The notes under the pieces: model-generated
What the model saw: only the letters and a program-made list of their open reading frames with translations
Told to the model about the DNA's origin: nothing
Databases searched by the model: none
Shown: piece after piece, positions 35,925-43,695 of the stretch
How the letters are laid out: each line of letters opens with the position of its first letter
How positions within the stretch are numbered: position 1 is the stretch's first letter
Program-made: the position numbers and the translations under genes
From: Polymorphum gilvum SL003B-26A1
GTDB lineage: Bacteria; Pseudomonadota; Alphaproteobacteria; Rhizobiales; Stappiaceae
NCBI RefSeq assembly: GCF_000192745.1
Contig: NC_015259.1
Coordinates: 1,751,001-1,815,000 of the forward strand
Reading direction: 5' to 3'
Length of the DNA stretch: 64,000 nt

Positions 35925-35944
35925 CAACATGAAAGGAAAATCTC

Positions 35945-36493
35945 ATGTCAAAGATTGCGGGAAGCGAGGTGCGGGTGCGGTCGTGTGCGCTTGGCGCGCC
36001 GGCGCTCGGCGCCGACAACGACGTGCTGGCGGACACCGCGCTGGACGCCAGCGAGACCACCGTCGTCACGGCCTTCGACGGCCAGCCGGACGTGGCGCGC
36101 AACGTCACCGTCAAGGGCAACGACGCCAATGTCAGCGGCGACGTGGTGGTCGCCGGCACCAATATCGAGGGCCAGGCGATCAGCGAGACGATCGCGCTGA
36201 ACGGCTCGACGCTGGTCGCCGGCACCAAGGCGTTTCTCACGGTGACCCAGGTCACCCTGCCGCCCTACGACACGGCCGACACCGAGCGGGTGCGCGTCGG
36301 TCTCGGCGCCAAGCTCGGCCTGCCGCTGGCTCTGTCGCGCAACACGGTGCTGGCCGCCTACCTGGACGGGGTGCGCGAGGGCACCGCCCCGACGGTCGCC
36401 GTCAGCGCCAGCGCGCTGGAGGCCAACACCGCCACGCTCAATTCGGCGCTCGACGGATCGGCGGTGATCATCGACCTCTACGAAACGCTGTGA
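35945..36493 (+). CDS. Probable head decoration or fibre protein
   Basis: The 182-residue protein has repeated beta-type segments (ARNVTVKGNDANVSGDVVVA; GQAISETIALNGSTLVAGTK), like decoration or head-fibre domains. It follows the capsid gene, the usual position for such proteins. The start has the ribosome-binding site GAAAGGAAAA. No family is named with confidence. Confidence 0.65.
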   Translation: MSKIAGSEVRVRSCALGAPALGADNDVLADTALDASETTVVTAFDGQPDVARNVTVKGNDANVSGDVVVAGTNIEGQAISETIALNGSTLVAGTKAFLTVTQVTLPPYDTADTERVRVGLGAKLGLPLALSRNTVLAAYLDGVREGTAPTVAVSASALEANTATLNSALDGSAVIIDLYETL

Positions 36494-36504
36494 AGGGAAA
36501 AGCC

Positions 36505-37008
36505 ATGATCGCGAGACAGAGATTGTACCTGACGGCCGACAAGGCGGCCGTGGTCGCCGCCGGCGACAAGCGCGCCGCCTTTCTCTACTGCGTGCCGGGC
36601 GACGAGATCCCGGCGAGTGCCGCGCAAATCTTCGGCCTGGTCGACGGCGCCTTGCCGGTGAAGGGCAAGGGAACGCCGCCGGGCGGGAACAAGGAGAAGA
36701 AGGGCGGCGAGGACAAGGAAAAGAAGAGCGACGACGACAAAGGGGGCGAGGAAAAGCGCGGCGAGGAAAAGGGCGGCAAGGACAAGGGCGGCGAGGAAAA
36801 GGCCCCCGGCGACGACCTGACCCGGATCAAGGGCATCGGCAATGCGACCGCCAAGGCGCTGGCCGATGCCGGGATCGCGAGCCTCGCGGCGCTGGCCGCG
36901 CTCGACCCGCAGCAGCCGCCGCTGATGATCCCCGGCAAGGGCGAGGCCGACTGGCTCAAGTGGGTCGCCGCCGCCAGGGAGCTGGCGCCGGCCGACGCCG
37001 GGGCCTGA
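36505..37008 (+). CDS. Head-module protein with charged linker and helix-hairpin-helix domain
   Basis: The 167-residue protein has three parts: an N-terminal domain (about residues 1-50, LYLTADKAAVVAAGDKRAAF), a low-complexity Lys/Glu/Gly linker (about 53-105) and a helix-hairpin-helix-like domain LTRIKGIGNATAKALADAGI near residues 107-135. Such domains bind DNA nonspecifically. The combination of a structural position and a DNA-binding end suggests a protein that reaches packaged DNA, but that is inference. Confidence 0.7.
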   Translation: MIARQRLYLTADKAAVVAAGDKRAAFLYCVPGDEIPASAAQIFGLVDGALPVKGKGTPPGGNKEKKGGEDKEKKSDDDKGGEEKRGEEKGGKDKGGEEKAPGDDLTRIKGIGNATAKALADAGIASLAALAALDPQQPPLMIPGKGEADWLKWVAAARELAPADAGA

Positions 37009-37124
37009 GCGATTACCCAGGGGCGGTCTGGCGCGGCTCGCGAGGCCCCCAGCACCTTTGAGGGACGGCACGACCGTAGGGGCACAGCCCGCCGCCCGCC
37101 ACATTTGAACAGGAACACAGGCCG

Positions 37125-37382
37125 ATGTTTAAGACGTTAAAAGTCATGGCCCGCGACGTAATCGGTGATCCGTCCGACTGGATCCTGATTGGTGGGCTTA
37201 TCGGTATGTACTTCGCATTGATGGTCTTTTTGGCAGCCTTGATCGAGGCAGTTGCCTACGTAACCGGTCTCGACCGGGACGTCGTTATGGCGATCGCCTT
37301 CTGGCTGCCCGTGATTACCACAGGCACTCTCTTGATCGCCATTTGGATCAGGAGTGCCAAAAAAAGAGCGCTGACCTCCTAG
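37125..37382 (+). CDS. Small two-helix membrane protein (cargo candidate)
   Basis: The 85-residue protein has two hydrophobic stretches (WILIGGLIGMYFALMVFLAA; AIAFWLPVITTGTLLIAIWI) and a basic C-terminus. Its DNA is clearly poorer in GC than its neighbours. It sits between head genes but has no structural role I can name, so it may be a moron acting on the host membrane. Confidence 0.65.
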   Translation: MFKTLKVMARDVIGDPSDWILIGGLIGMYFALMVFLAALIEAVAYVTGLDRDVVMAIAFWLPVITTGTLLIAIWIRSAKKRALTS

Positions 37383-37391
37383 GAGCAGACC

Positions 37392-37958
37392 ATGGCTCTG
37401 ATCGACCGGGTGAAGGAAAGGACGGGGACGGACCTGTCCGACGACGAACTGACCACGATGATCGGCGCGATCACGGCGGAGCTGGACGCGCGCCTCGGGC
37501 CGGTCGGAGAGATCACCGTGGAGCTCGGCGAGCCGGGCGAGCCCGACGCGGCCTGGCAGCGCACCCTGCGCCTGGCGCGGCCGCTGGACACGGGCCAGGC
37601 GGTGACGGTCGTCGAGCGCGACCCGGGCGACACGGGCACGGCGGTGACGCTGAGCGCGGACGATTACCGGGTGCTGCACGGCGGGCGCACCTTGCAGCGG
37701 CTGTCCAACGGCAGCCATCCGCGCGCCACCTGGGCGCCGCTGGTGACGATCACCTACACGCCGGCCGGCAACGCCGGCGCGGTCGCGGCGCGCGAGGAGG
37801 CGACGATCAAGCTGATGGCGCTGGATCTCAGCTATCGCGGCGGCCTGAAGTCGGAGCGCGCCGGAGACTACCAGTTCACGCTGGGCGGCGACCCGGCGGC
37901 CGAGCGCGAGGCGATCATCGCCGCGCTGGCGGTGCGCCACGGCATGGTGATGGCCTGA
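37392..37958 (+). CDS. Head-tail connector protein (gp6-like)
   Basis: The 188-residue protein starts MALIDRVKERTGTDLSDDEL and has EEATIKLMALDLSYRGGLKS in the middle. Helical ends with a beta-rich insertion, together with its place after the capsid genes, match HK97 gp6-like connectors that sit below the portal. Sequence support for the family is moderate. Confidence 0.6.
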   Translation: MALIDRVKERTGTDLSDDELTTMIGAITAELDARLGPVGEITVELGEPGEPDAAWQRTLRLARPLDTGQAVTVVERDPGDTGTAVTLSADDYRVLHGGRTLQRLSNGSHPRATWAPLVTITYTPAGNAGAVAAREEATIKLMALDLSYRGGLKSERAGDYQFTLGGDPAAEREAIIAALAVRHGMVMA

Positions 37959-37968
37959 GGAGGCGGCA

Positions 37969-38088
37969 ATGGCACGGGACGGCGGGAATGGCGACGAGAC
38001 GGGCTTCGTGATCGAGCTGGGGCCGGCGTGCGGGCCGATGTACCTGACGGCGTGGCTGCTGCGACGGGTGCGGAGGCGAGTCAGATGA
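37969..38088 (+). CDS. Short phage ORF (39 aa)
   Basis: ATG 37969 has the ribosome-binding site GAGGAGG and the frame runs 39 codons (MARDGGNGDETGFVIELGPA...) to a stop that overlaps the next start in ATGATG. A small protein is plausible on spacing grounds; no domain is recognised. Confidence 0.45.
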   Translation: MARDGGNGDETGFVIELGPACGPMYLTAWLLRRVRRRVR

Positions 38089-38429
38089 TCTCCGGCCGTC
38101 TGACGATGCGCGCGGCGGTGGAGCGCAACCAGGCGAGCGGCACGGATGCCTGGGGCAATCCGGTCGCGCCCGACTTCCAGGCGATCGGCACGCTCAACTG
38201 CTTCGTCTGGTCGACCAGCTCGCGCGAGATCACGGACGGCGAGAAGACGGCGATGATCGAGGACATCCGGGCGCTGTTTCCGCTGGGCGCCGACATCGCC
38301 GAGGACGACGAGATCGCGGCGGTGACCGACCGGCGGGGGACGGTGATCGTTCCGGGCCGGCTCAAGGTGGAGGGGCCGGTGCAGCACAAGCACAGCCACC
38401 TGGAGGCGGCGCTGAAGAGGATCGGGTGA
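38085..38429 (+). CDS. Head-tail adaptor (head closure) protein
   Basis: The 114-residue product begins MISGRLTMRAAVERNQASGT and contains a beta-barrel-like region (AIGTLNCFVWSTSSREITDG), as in SPP1 gp16/HK97 gp7-like stoppers. It lies between the connector and later tail genes, the expected position. It starts in an overlap with the 39-codon ORF. Confidence 0.65.
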   Translation: MISGRLTMRAAVERNQASGTDAWGNPVAPDFQAIGTLNCFVWSTSSREITDGEKTAMIEDIRALFPLGADIAEDDEIAAVTDRRGTVIVPGRLKVEGPVQHKHSHLEAALKRIG

Positions 38430-38459
38430 TTGCCCGGGTAACAAAGGAAGGAGACCATC

Positions 38460-38726
38460 ATGGCCGCAGATCCCTATGCCACCGTTGCCGGCGGGCCCGA
38501 CAGCTTCGGCCGCAAGGCGCGGATCGTGACGCCGGCGGCGAGCGACATCGACCCGATCCCGAAGGCCGTGGTGCTGTGCGGGCCGGGCGACATCACCGTG
38601 GTGCCGGCCGACAACGCCGACGGCGACACGGTGGCATTCACCGACGTGGGCGCCGGCTTCGTGCCGCCGTTCCGGGTGCGGCGGGTGACGGCGGCGACCG
38701 CCGTGGTCGCCACGATCGAGGACTAG
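38460..38726 (+). CDS. Small phage structural protein
   Basis: The 88-residue product is beta-rich (AVVLCGPGDITVVPADNADG; PFRVRRVTAATAVVATIED). This matches a small conserved structural protein family found before fibre or spike genes in alphaproteobacterial phages. ATG 38460 has the ribosome-binding site AAGGAAGGAG. Confidence 0.65.
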   Translation: MAADPYATVAGGPDSFGRKARIVTPAASDIDPIPKAVVLCGPGDITVVPADNADGDTVAFTDVGAGFVPPFRVRRVTAATAVVATIED

Positions 38727-38730
38727 GCCC

Positions 38731-39864
38731 GTGCCGCTGACGCTGAGGGGGATCCAGGGGCGCGGGCTGACGCTCGGGCGCGACCTGGACGCCAATCCGC
38801 TGGATCGCCTGCTGGCCCTGCCGCAGCTGGCGGCGGCCGGCCCCGCCTATGTGATCGACTTCAACCGGGCGCTGGCGCTTGAGACGAGAGTGCCTTTGGC
38901 CGGCGTCGGCGCGGCAACGGCGGGCGAGCTGGCGCAGCTGCGGGCCGTTGCGATGACGGCGGCGCTCGCCAATCATTCAGGCCCGGCCAAGCTGCTGCTC
39001 GGCCGCGACGGCAACTTTGCCGCCACGGTCACCGACGAGGCGCCGATCGACTGGAGCAACGGCAAGCGGCAGCTGCTGCTTGAGGAGGCGCGGACAAATC
39101 AGGTCACCTCGTCCACGAGTACGACGTCAGGCGCGTGGAGCGGCTCTGGCCTTGTATCGATCGGTCAGTCACGGGAGCGCGGAGGGCTCCTGCTGCAGGC
39201 GTTTGCCACCACAGGGGTGCAATTTCCGAGCATCAACACCCTCGCAAGCGTGGCGATGGCAAACGGAGAAAGGGTGGCCGTATCGCAGTACGTCATGGCG
39301 GGTACCGCCGGCAATTGCCGGGTGCATTGCAACACGCCGTCCGGAAACATCTTTGTACTGTTCCAAATCTCTGGCGGCGTCGTCTCCCTTGGCTCGCCCG
39401 GCAATAACACCGGGGGCGCCTGGGCGCACGGCAGCAATGGCGTGGTCGACCTCGGCGGCGGGCTCTATCGCCTGTGGATGGTGATCCGTAACAACTCGGG
39501 CTCGGCCGCTGTGATTACTGTCCGACCGCATGCGGGCATCGGAGACTTTATTGCCCACGATCTGGCCATCTGGCTCGGCGGGGTGCAGGCGGAGATCGTC
39601 GCGGGTGATGACGTGCCTCCGTCGAGCTTGATCGTGACGACAGGCGCGGCGGCGACGCGACCGGCGGACAGCTGCCAGCTCTCCAACCTGCTGCAGGCCG
39701 TCCGGGCAGCCGGGCACACGGTGTTTGCCTGGCGCCACGGCAGCACGCCAGTCACTTTGTCGTCGGACACGCTGGACAACGGCTACTGGTACGACGGGCT
39801 TGCCGCATTCCACTCTTCGGTCGACACGAGTGCGATCGAGGCCCTGACCTGGGACGAGCTGTGA
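38731..39864 (+). CDS. Phage head spike/fibre-like protein
   Basis: The 377-residue protein starts at GTG 38731. It contains WSNGKRQLLLEEARTNQVTS, the start of a spike/fibre domain seen in many phages (usually LLIEGARTNLL). A beta-sandwich region follows that probably binds carbohydrate (GSGLVSIGQSRERGGLLLQA). It ends in an overlap with the next gene. It could decorate the head or connector and aid adsorption. Confidence 0.7.
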   Translation: MPLTLRGIQGRGLTLGRDLDANPLDRLLALPQLAAAGPAYVIDFNRALALETRVPLAGVGAATAGELAQLRAVAMTAALANHSGPAKLLLGRDGNFAATVTDEAPIDWSNGKRQLLLEEARTNQVTSSTSTTSGAWSGSGLVSIGQSRERGGLLLQAFATTGVQFPSINTLASVAMANGERVAVSQYVMAGTAGNCRVHCNTPSGNIFVLFQISGGVVSLGSPGNNTGGAWAHGSNGVVDLGGGLYRLWMVIRNNSGSAAVITVRPHAGIGDFIAHDLAIWLGGVQAEIVAGDDVPPSSLIVTTGAAATRPADSCQLSNLLQAVRAAGHTVFAWRHGSTPVTLSSDTLDNGYWYDGLAAFHSSVDTSAIEALTWDEL

Positions 39865-40301
39865 GCGGCAAGACCAAATCTCTCAAATGGTTTGGCAAGG
39901 CGGTGAAGGAGGACATGCGGACCGCACAGGTGGACGGCGTCAACCGCACCATGGCGGCCTGCGTCGCCCACGCCAAGGCGAACCACGACTGGCAGAACCG
40001 GACGGCGACCCTGGAGGGCTCGATCGACATCGCCGACTATGCCGCGCCCGTCAGCGACGGGGTCAAGGGCACCTGGGGCTCGCGCGACGTGGTCTACGCG
40101 CTGATCCACGAGACCGGCGGGGTGATCCGGGCGAAGAAGGCAAAGGCGCTGACCGTGCCGATGCCCGACGGCACGCTGCGCCTGGTCAAGTCGGTGACGA
40201 TCCCGGCCCGGCCGTATCTCAGGCCGGCGGCCGACATCGAATACCCCAAGCTCGCCGGCCGGATCCGAAAGGCCTACGGAAGGCGGAAGAAAAAGATGTG
40301 A
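39861..40301 (+). CDS. HK97 gp10-like tail completion protein
   Basis: The 146-residue protein has the layout of gp10/virion morphogenesis proteins: a helical N-terminus, then a small barrel with VVYALIHETGGVIRAKKAKA, and ending PARPYLRPAADIEYPKLAGR. The motif ARPYLRPA is typical. It completes the head-tail joint in siphoviruses. GTG 39861 overlaps the fibre gene. Confidence 0.8.
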   Translation: MSGKTKSLKWFGKAVKEDMRTAQVDGVNRTMAACVAHAKANHDWQNRTATLEGSIDIADYAAPVSDGVKGTWGSRDVVYALIHETGGVIRAKKAKALTVPMPDGTLRLVKSVTIPARPYLRPAADIEYPKLAGRIRKAYGRRKKKM

Positions 40302-40308
40302 GGGGTGG

Positions 40309-40337
40309 TTGACTTGTGCGGAAAAGGCGCACATATT
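40309..40337 (+). promoter_or_regulatory. Sigma70-type promoter of an internal gene pair
   Basis: TTGACT (40309-40314) and CATATT (40332-40337) are 17 bp apart. They lie in the gap after the gp10-like gene, 55 bp before ATG 40392. Such a promoter inside a late operon would allow expression in the lysogen. Confidence 0.6.
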
Positions 40338-40391
40338 GAGGACGTCAACACGCGACGGGACGGCCCGACGCGAGAGGTAAGGAGACCTGAG

Positions 40392-40700
40392 ATGTTCTAC
40401 GCAGCTATCGCCCACCAGAACGGCACCGTCGATTTTTTCGAAGCCGAGGACATGCGTGAATTGGCACGCAAGTTCGCTCAGAACGATGGCGGCAACCACC
40501 ATGTTTTCGAGACCGGCATCGAAGTGATTTCAGTTTACAGCGGCAAGGCACACATCACTTCCGCAGACGGTGACCGCTTTTGGCTCCAGGTCATGAGCGA
40601 CGTGATGGCTGGTCGCGACAATGACGAGTGGTTCTTAGGAGAAGACAAGGCCCAAGTGCTTTCCGAAGCCAATGAGTGGTTGAACCCCGAAGATGCCTAA
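40392..40700 (+). CDS. Acidic accessory protein of prophage cargo pair
   Basis: The 102-residue acidic product starts MFYAAIAHQNGTVDFFEAED after the ribosome-binding site AGGAGACC. It may be a small alpha/beta protein; no family is recognised. Base composition is less GC-rich than the phage genes around it. It overlaps the next gene by 8 bp and shares the promoter at 40309. Confidence 0.65.
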   Translation: MFYAAIAHQNGTVDFFEAEDMRELARKFAQNDGGNHHVFETGIEVISVYSGKAHITSADGDRFWLQVMSDVMAGRDNDEWFLGEDKAQVLSEANEWLNPEDA

Positions 40701-41070
40701 AAACGATTCACTTACACCGCAAAAGGGCGAGCCGTGGGACGACCTGTATGCCAGCAAACTAGGCATTCGCCTAACAACAAATGCGCTGGGTTGGGCACTC
40801 CTACGACCCGCCCCAGGAGCTAAACTGCTCAAGGAAGGCCGAGACAAAATCCGCAAAAGCGCACACGTCGAAGCTGTTCTGTCTAAGTGGGAATCCGAAG
40901 GTTGCCCGCCCGTTGAGCTGTACAAGTACTCCAACTGGGGCGCCTTCTTGTCCTCTACGGACAAAGCCGGAATGTCACTAGATGAGCACACCCGGCTCGT
41001 AGATCTGGTTGCCGCGAAGCTCAGGCGGCGCGGCGCGACTGTTACGATCAAGGTAATCGACTTCCTATGA
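40693..41070 (+). CDS. Basic accessory protein of prophage cargo pair
   Basis: The 125-residue protein begins MPKNDSLTPQKGEPWDDLYA and ends RRRGATVTIKVIDFL. It has no recognised domain. It is translationally coupled to the acidic gene before it and to the helix-turn-helix gene after it. Location and composition suggest cargo with a host-directed role, such as superinfection immunity; this is unproven. Confidence 0.6.
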   Translation: MPKNDSLTPQKGEPWDDLYASKLGIRLTTNALGWALLRPAPGAKLLKEGRDKIRKSAHVEAVLSKWESEGCPPVELYKYSNWGAFLSSTDKAGMSLDEHTRLVDLVAAKLRRRGATVTIKVIDFL

Positions 41071-41474
41071 CCCCCTTCACCCTTCTTCTGCAACTGTCCG
41101 GCCTCTCTCAACGGGAGGCCGCCGACTTTCTCGGCGCGTCGCCTTCCTCCGTCGACAAGTGGGCGCGCGGGGCACGGACGGCGCCGGATGGCGTGCTTGA
41201 CGAGTTGCGCGACCTGATCGACCGGCAGGTTGAGGCGGCCGGTCAAGCCCTCGACCTGATCGAGGAAAAAAAGATGGATCGCGTGGAGATCGGATTTCCG
41301 GCCGGCGACGACGAGGCGCGAGCCCTCGGATGGCCCTGCGTCGGGGCCTGGAAAGGCATGGCGGCGCGTGTGGTCGCGGAGAGCGGCCTGCCGACCGATC
41401 TCGTGCCGCGCGGCTCGACCGTCGCGACGGCGGCTGCTGCCCGCCAGTTTGAAGGCCGTTTAAAGCACCCTTGA
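41067..41474 (+). CDS. Helix-turn-helix protein following the cargo pair
   Basis: The 135-residue protein has an N-terminal XRE/YdaS-like helix-turn-helix (LLLQLSGLSQREAADFLGAS followed by PSSVDKWARG). The second half (KKMDRVEIGFPAGDDEARAL...) is unlike known regulators. It may control the cargo genes or be a phage regulator. It is followed by the third hairpin copy. Confidence 0.7.
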   Translation: MTPFTLLLQLSGLSQREAADFLGASPSSVDKWARGARTAPDGVLDELRDLIDRQVEAAGQALDLIEEKKMDRVEIGFPAGDDEARALGWPCVGAWKGMAARVVAESGLPTDLVPRGSTVATAAAARQFEGRLKHP

Positions 41475-41535
41475 CAAGCCTTCTGCGGCCCCGGATGCTG
41501 GCCGCGCAGTCCTGTCCGATCCGTCCCTTGCCCCG

Positions 41536-41560
41536 CACCCGCGCCGCCGCGCGGGTGTTT
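41536..41560. terminator. Hairpin copy 3 of 3, after the cargo cassette
   Basis: CACCCGCG, CCGCCG and CGCGGGTG are repeated as at 26878 and 34285, then followed by TTT. It lies 62 bp after the helix-turn-helix gene and closes the cassette. Confidence 0.7.
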
Positions 41561-41635
41561 CCGTTTCGGGGTCGCGACTAGCCTTTGCTCGATGGCCCCG
41601 GCATCCCGCCGGGGCGTGTTCGATGTGAGGCGGCG

Positions 41636-42061
41636 GTGGCGGACGCGGATCTGATCGGGGCGCTGGTGGCGGCACTGAAGGCGGACGGCGACATTGCCGC
41701 GCTGGCCGGCACGCGCGTCTTCGGCGGCGAGCTGCCGGCGGACGAAACCGCCTTCATGCCGCGCGCAGCCATCGTGCTCGCCCTGTCGGGCGGGCCGTCG
41801 CTCGCCGCCGGCAGTTACCTCCCTCACGACACCCAGCGCGTCGACGCGCTGTCCTTCGCAGCCACGCCGCGGGCGGCGAACGCGCTGGCACAGGCCTGCC
41901 GGCGCGTGCTTGCCGGGCTGCGCCGCCAGGTGGTGGCCGGCTGCCTGATCCACTGGGCCGAGCCCGCCGGCGGCCTGTCGGCGCGCCGCGACAGCGACAC
42001 CCGCTGGCCCGTCGCCTTCCAGTCCTTCCAGGTCTTCCACGCGCTGGAGGCGGTCGAATGA
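41636..42061 (+). CDS. Tail terminator-like protein (DUF3168-like)
   Basis: The 141-residue protein starts at GTG 41636. VADADLIGALVAALKADGDI, then VFGGELPADETAFMPRAAIV and an ending QSFQVFHALEAVE, resemble DUF3168 tail terminators. These cap the tail and stop tube growth. The position before the tail tube gene fits. Confidence 0.75.
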   Translation: MADADLIGALVAALKADGDIAALAGTRVFGGELPADETAFMPRAAIVLALSGGPSLAAGSYLPHDTQRVDALSFAATPRAANALAQACRRVLAGLRRQVVAGCLIHWAEPAGGLSARRDSDTRWPVAFQSFQVFHALEAVE

Positions 42062-42107
42062 CCGGCCGTGCCCCAGTCCGCCGCGCTTTTTAAAGAGGAG
42101 CTATGAG

Positions 42108-42713
42108 ATGCCCGAACCGTTCGAAATCATCGCGGCCCCGTTCACGGCCTGGTACGCGCCGCTCGGCGAGGACTTCCCCGAGATCAACGCCGCGGTCGCC
42201 GGCAACTGGGTGAAGATCGGCGCCAACGGCGACGAGAGCATGAACGAGGACGGGGTGACCATCCAGCACTCCCAGGAGGTCAACAAGATCCGCCCGCTCG
42301 GCTCGACCGTGCCGATCAAGGCCTTCCGCACCGCGGAGGACCTTTTGATCTCCTTCACCCTTTGGGACGTCACCGAGGAAGCCTACCGGCTGGCGGTCAA
42401 CAGCAACGCGGTGACCACGGTCGCCGCCGGCAGCGGCACGCCGGGCAAGAAGACGCTGCAGTTCTACCAGGGCGAACAGGTGGCCACCATGGCGCTGCTG
42501 CTGCGCGCCGAGGTGTCGCCCTACGGTGACGGCATGAACATGCAGTACGAGGTGCCCTATTGCTTCATGTCCGGCAACCCGGAACCGGTGTTCGCCAAGG
42601 GCGAGCCGGCGGGGCTGGCCTTCGAGTTCACCGCGCTGCGCGATCCGGACGCCGGCAGCAAGGCGGCCAGCTTCGGCCGCCTGGTCACCCAGCACCAGCT
42701 GCCGCTGGCCTGA
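42108..42713 (+). CDS. Major tail tube protein
   Basis: The 201-residue protein has the tail-tube style (NWVKIGANGDESMNEDGVTI; QHSQEVNKIRPLGSTVPIKA) and beta-rich content, and lies directly before the tail chaperone genes. It should polymerise into the tube of a long tail. The ribosome-binding site is GAGGAG. Confidence 0.8.
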   Translation: MPEPFEIIAAPFTAWYAPLGEDFPEINAAVAGNWVKIGANGDESMNEDGVTIQHSQEVNKIRPLGSTVPIKAFRTAEDLLISFTLWDVTEEAYRLAVNSNAVTTVAAGSGTPGKKTLQFYQGEQVATMALLLRAEVSPYGDGMNMQYEVPYCFMSGNPEPVFAKGEPAGLAFEFTALRDPDAGSKAASFGRLVTQHQLPLA

Positions 42714-42722
42714 GGCGCGGCG

Positions 42723-42953
42723 ATGGCGCGCAGCGCAACCGCCGAGACCAAGGCGCGGGCGAACGAGCTGGACGCGGCCGCGCGCCACCACAAGCGCGAG
42801 GAGCGCCGCCACCGGCAGGCGGCGCGCGATGCCCGGCAAAAGCTGGCCGCGCTCGCCGCCGACTGCGCCCGGCTCGGCATTTCCCTGACAGTTCACCCCG
42901 GCGAAGAAGGAGAGACTTCATGGCCACCCCGATCCTCGACCTCGAAACGCTGA
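42723..42953 (+). CDS. Small basic protein before the tail chaperone
   Basis: The 76-residue product is a helical Ala/Arg-rich stretch (KARANELDAAARHHKREERR), whose last codons overlap the chaperone start. It could be a real small tail protein or noncoding. No family is recognised. Confidence 0.45.
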   Translation: MARSATAETKARANELDAAARHHKREERRHRQAARDARQKLAALAADCARLGISLTVHPGEEGETSWPPRSSTSKR

Positions 42954-43396
42954 TCACCCGGCCGGTGATCCGCATCGACGGCCGGACCTTCGAGCTCCTT
43001 TCGGCCGACGAGCTGTCGATCCTGGACAGCGCCTGGTTCACGGCCAGGGGCCGGGAGATCGAGCAGCTTGCGGGCAGCGACGACCAGGAGGGCGCGGAAG
43101 CACTGGTCGGCGAGGTCGCCAGGCGCTGCCTGGTCGACGTGCCCGACGATGTGTTCGCCCGGCTGTCCGGCTCGCAGAAGATGGCGATCGCCGAGGTTTT
43201 TACGCGGCTCCTGCTGCGGCGCAAGATGCGCGTGGCGGGAGCGATCGCGACGGCAATGCTGGCAAGCGGCGAGACCGGCAAGGAGACGGCGAAACCGGAA
43301 CCGAAACGGACTGGGGCGACGTCCTCCCGCGCCTCCAGCGGTACTACGGCGGAGACCCGGACTGGTGGCTCCGCAAGGCGCCGGCGGTCCTCGTGA
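42920..43396 (+). CDS. Tail assembly chaperone, short form
   Basis: The 158-residue frame starts at ATG 42920 after GAAGGAGAG. Residues 1-115 (MATPILDLETLITRPVIRID...) look like a gpG-type chaperone. The last 30 residues (RTGATSSRASSGTTAETRTG...) read like out-of-frame sequence, while the -1 frame here gives a sensible continuation. Production of a longer fusion by frameshift is therefore likely. Chaperones of this type coat the tape measure protein during tail assembly. Confidence 0.75.
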   Translation: MATPILDLETLITRPVIRIDGRTFELLSADELSILDSAWFTARGREIEQLAGSDDQEGAEALVGEVARRCLVDVPDDVFARLSGSQKMAIAEVFTRLLLRRKMRVAGAIATAMLASGETGKETAKPEPKRTGATSSRASSGTTAETRTGGSARRRRSS

Positions 43397-43695
43397 GGGC
43401 CTATGTCACCATGCTGCCGCGCCTGCAGGCCGAGGAAGCGCTGAGCGCGCTGAGCGTCGGATCGCTGTCGTCGAGCTTCGCCAGCGCCAAGGACGTGAGC
43501 GCGGCCGTGCGGCGGCTGCAGGCGGTGGCGGGCGGCGGGCGCAAGCCGCGCCGCAAGGCAACGCCGCAGATGCTGGCGGCGATGGGCATCGCAACGGTGA
43601 GCGTGCCGGCGGAGCCGGACGCGAAGGAAGCTAACACGGTGAGCGTGCCGGCCGGACCGGCCGCACCCGCGAGCGGAGAGGCCGGCAATGGCTGA
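43303..43695 (+). CDS. Tail assembly chaperone extension reached by -1 frameshift
   Basis: In the -1 frame the sequence reads ETDWGDVLPRLQRYYGGDPD, then WWLRKAPAVLVRAYVTMLPR, and continues to a stop at 43695. No good start of its own exists (only GTG 43393, inside the conserved block). Fusion with the upstream frame would give a protein of about 257 residues. The slippage point lies within about 43280-43305; no canonical X-XXY-YYZ heptamer is seen, though CGAAAC occurs twice (43290 and 43303). Confidence 0.7.
   Translation, partial: ETDWGDVLPRLQRYYGGDPDWWLRKAPAVLVRAYVTMLPRLQAEEALSALSVGSLSSSFASAKDVSAAVRRLQAVAGGGRKPRRKATPQMLAAMGIATVSVPAEPDAKEANTVSVPAGPAAPASGEAGNG

Noticed and set aside
36505-37008. 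Host DNA-repair protein because of the helix-hairpin-helix
   Set aside because: It sits inside the phage head module between structural genes, with a phage-like N-terminus and linker.
43393-43695. Independent tail gene starting at GTG 43393
   Set aside because: The -1 frame has protein-like sequence well upstream of this GTG, so a frameshifted extension explains it better.
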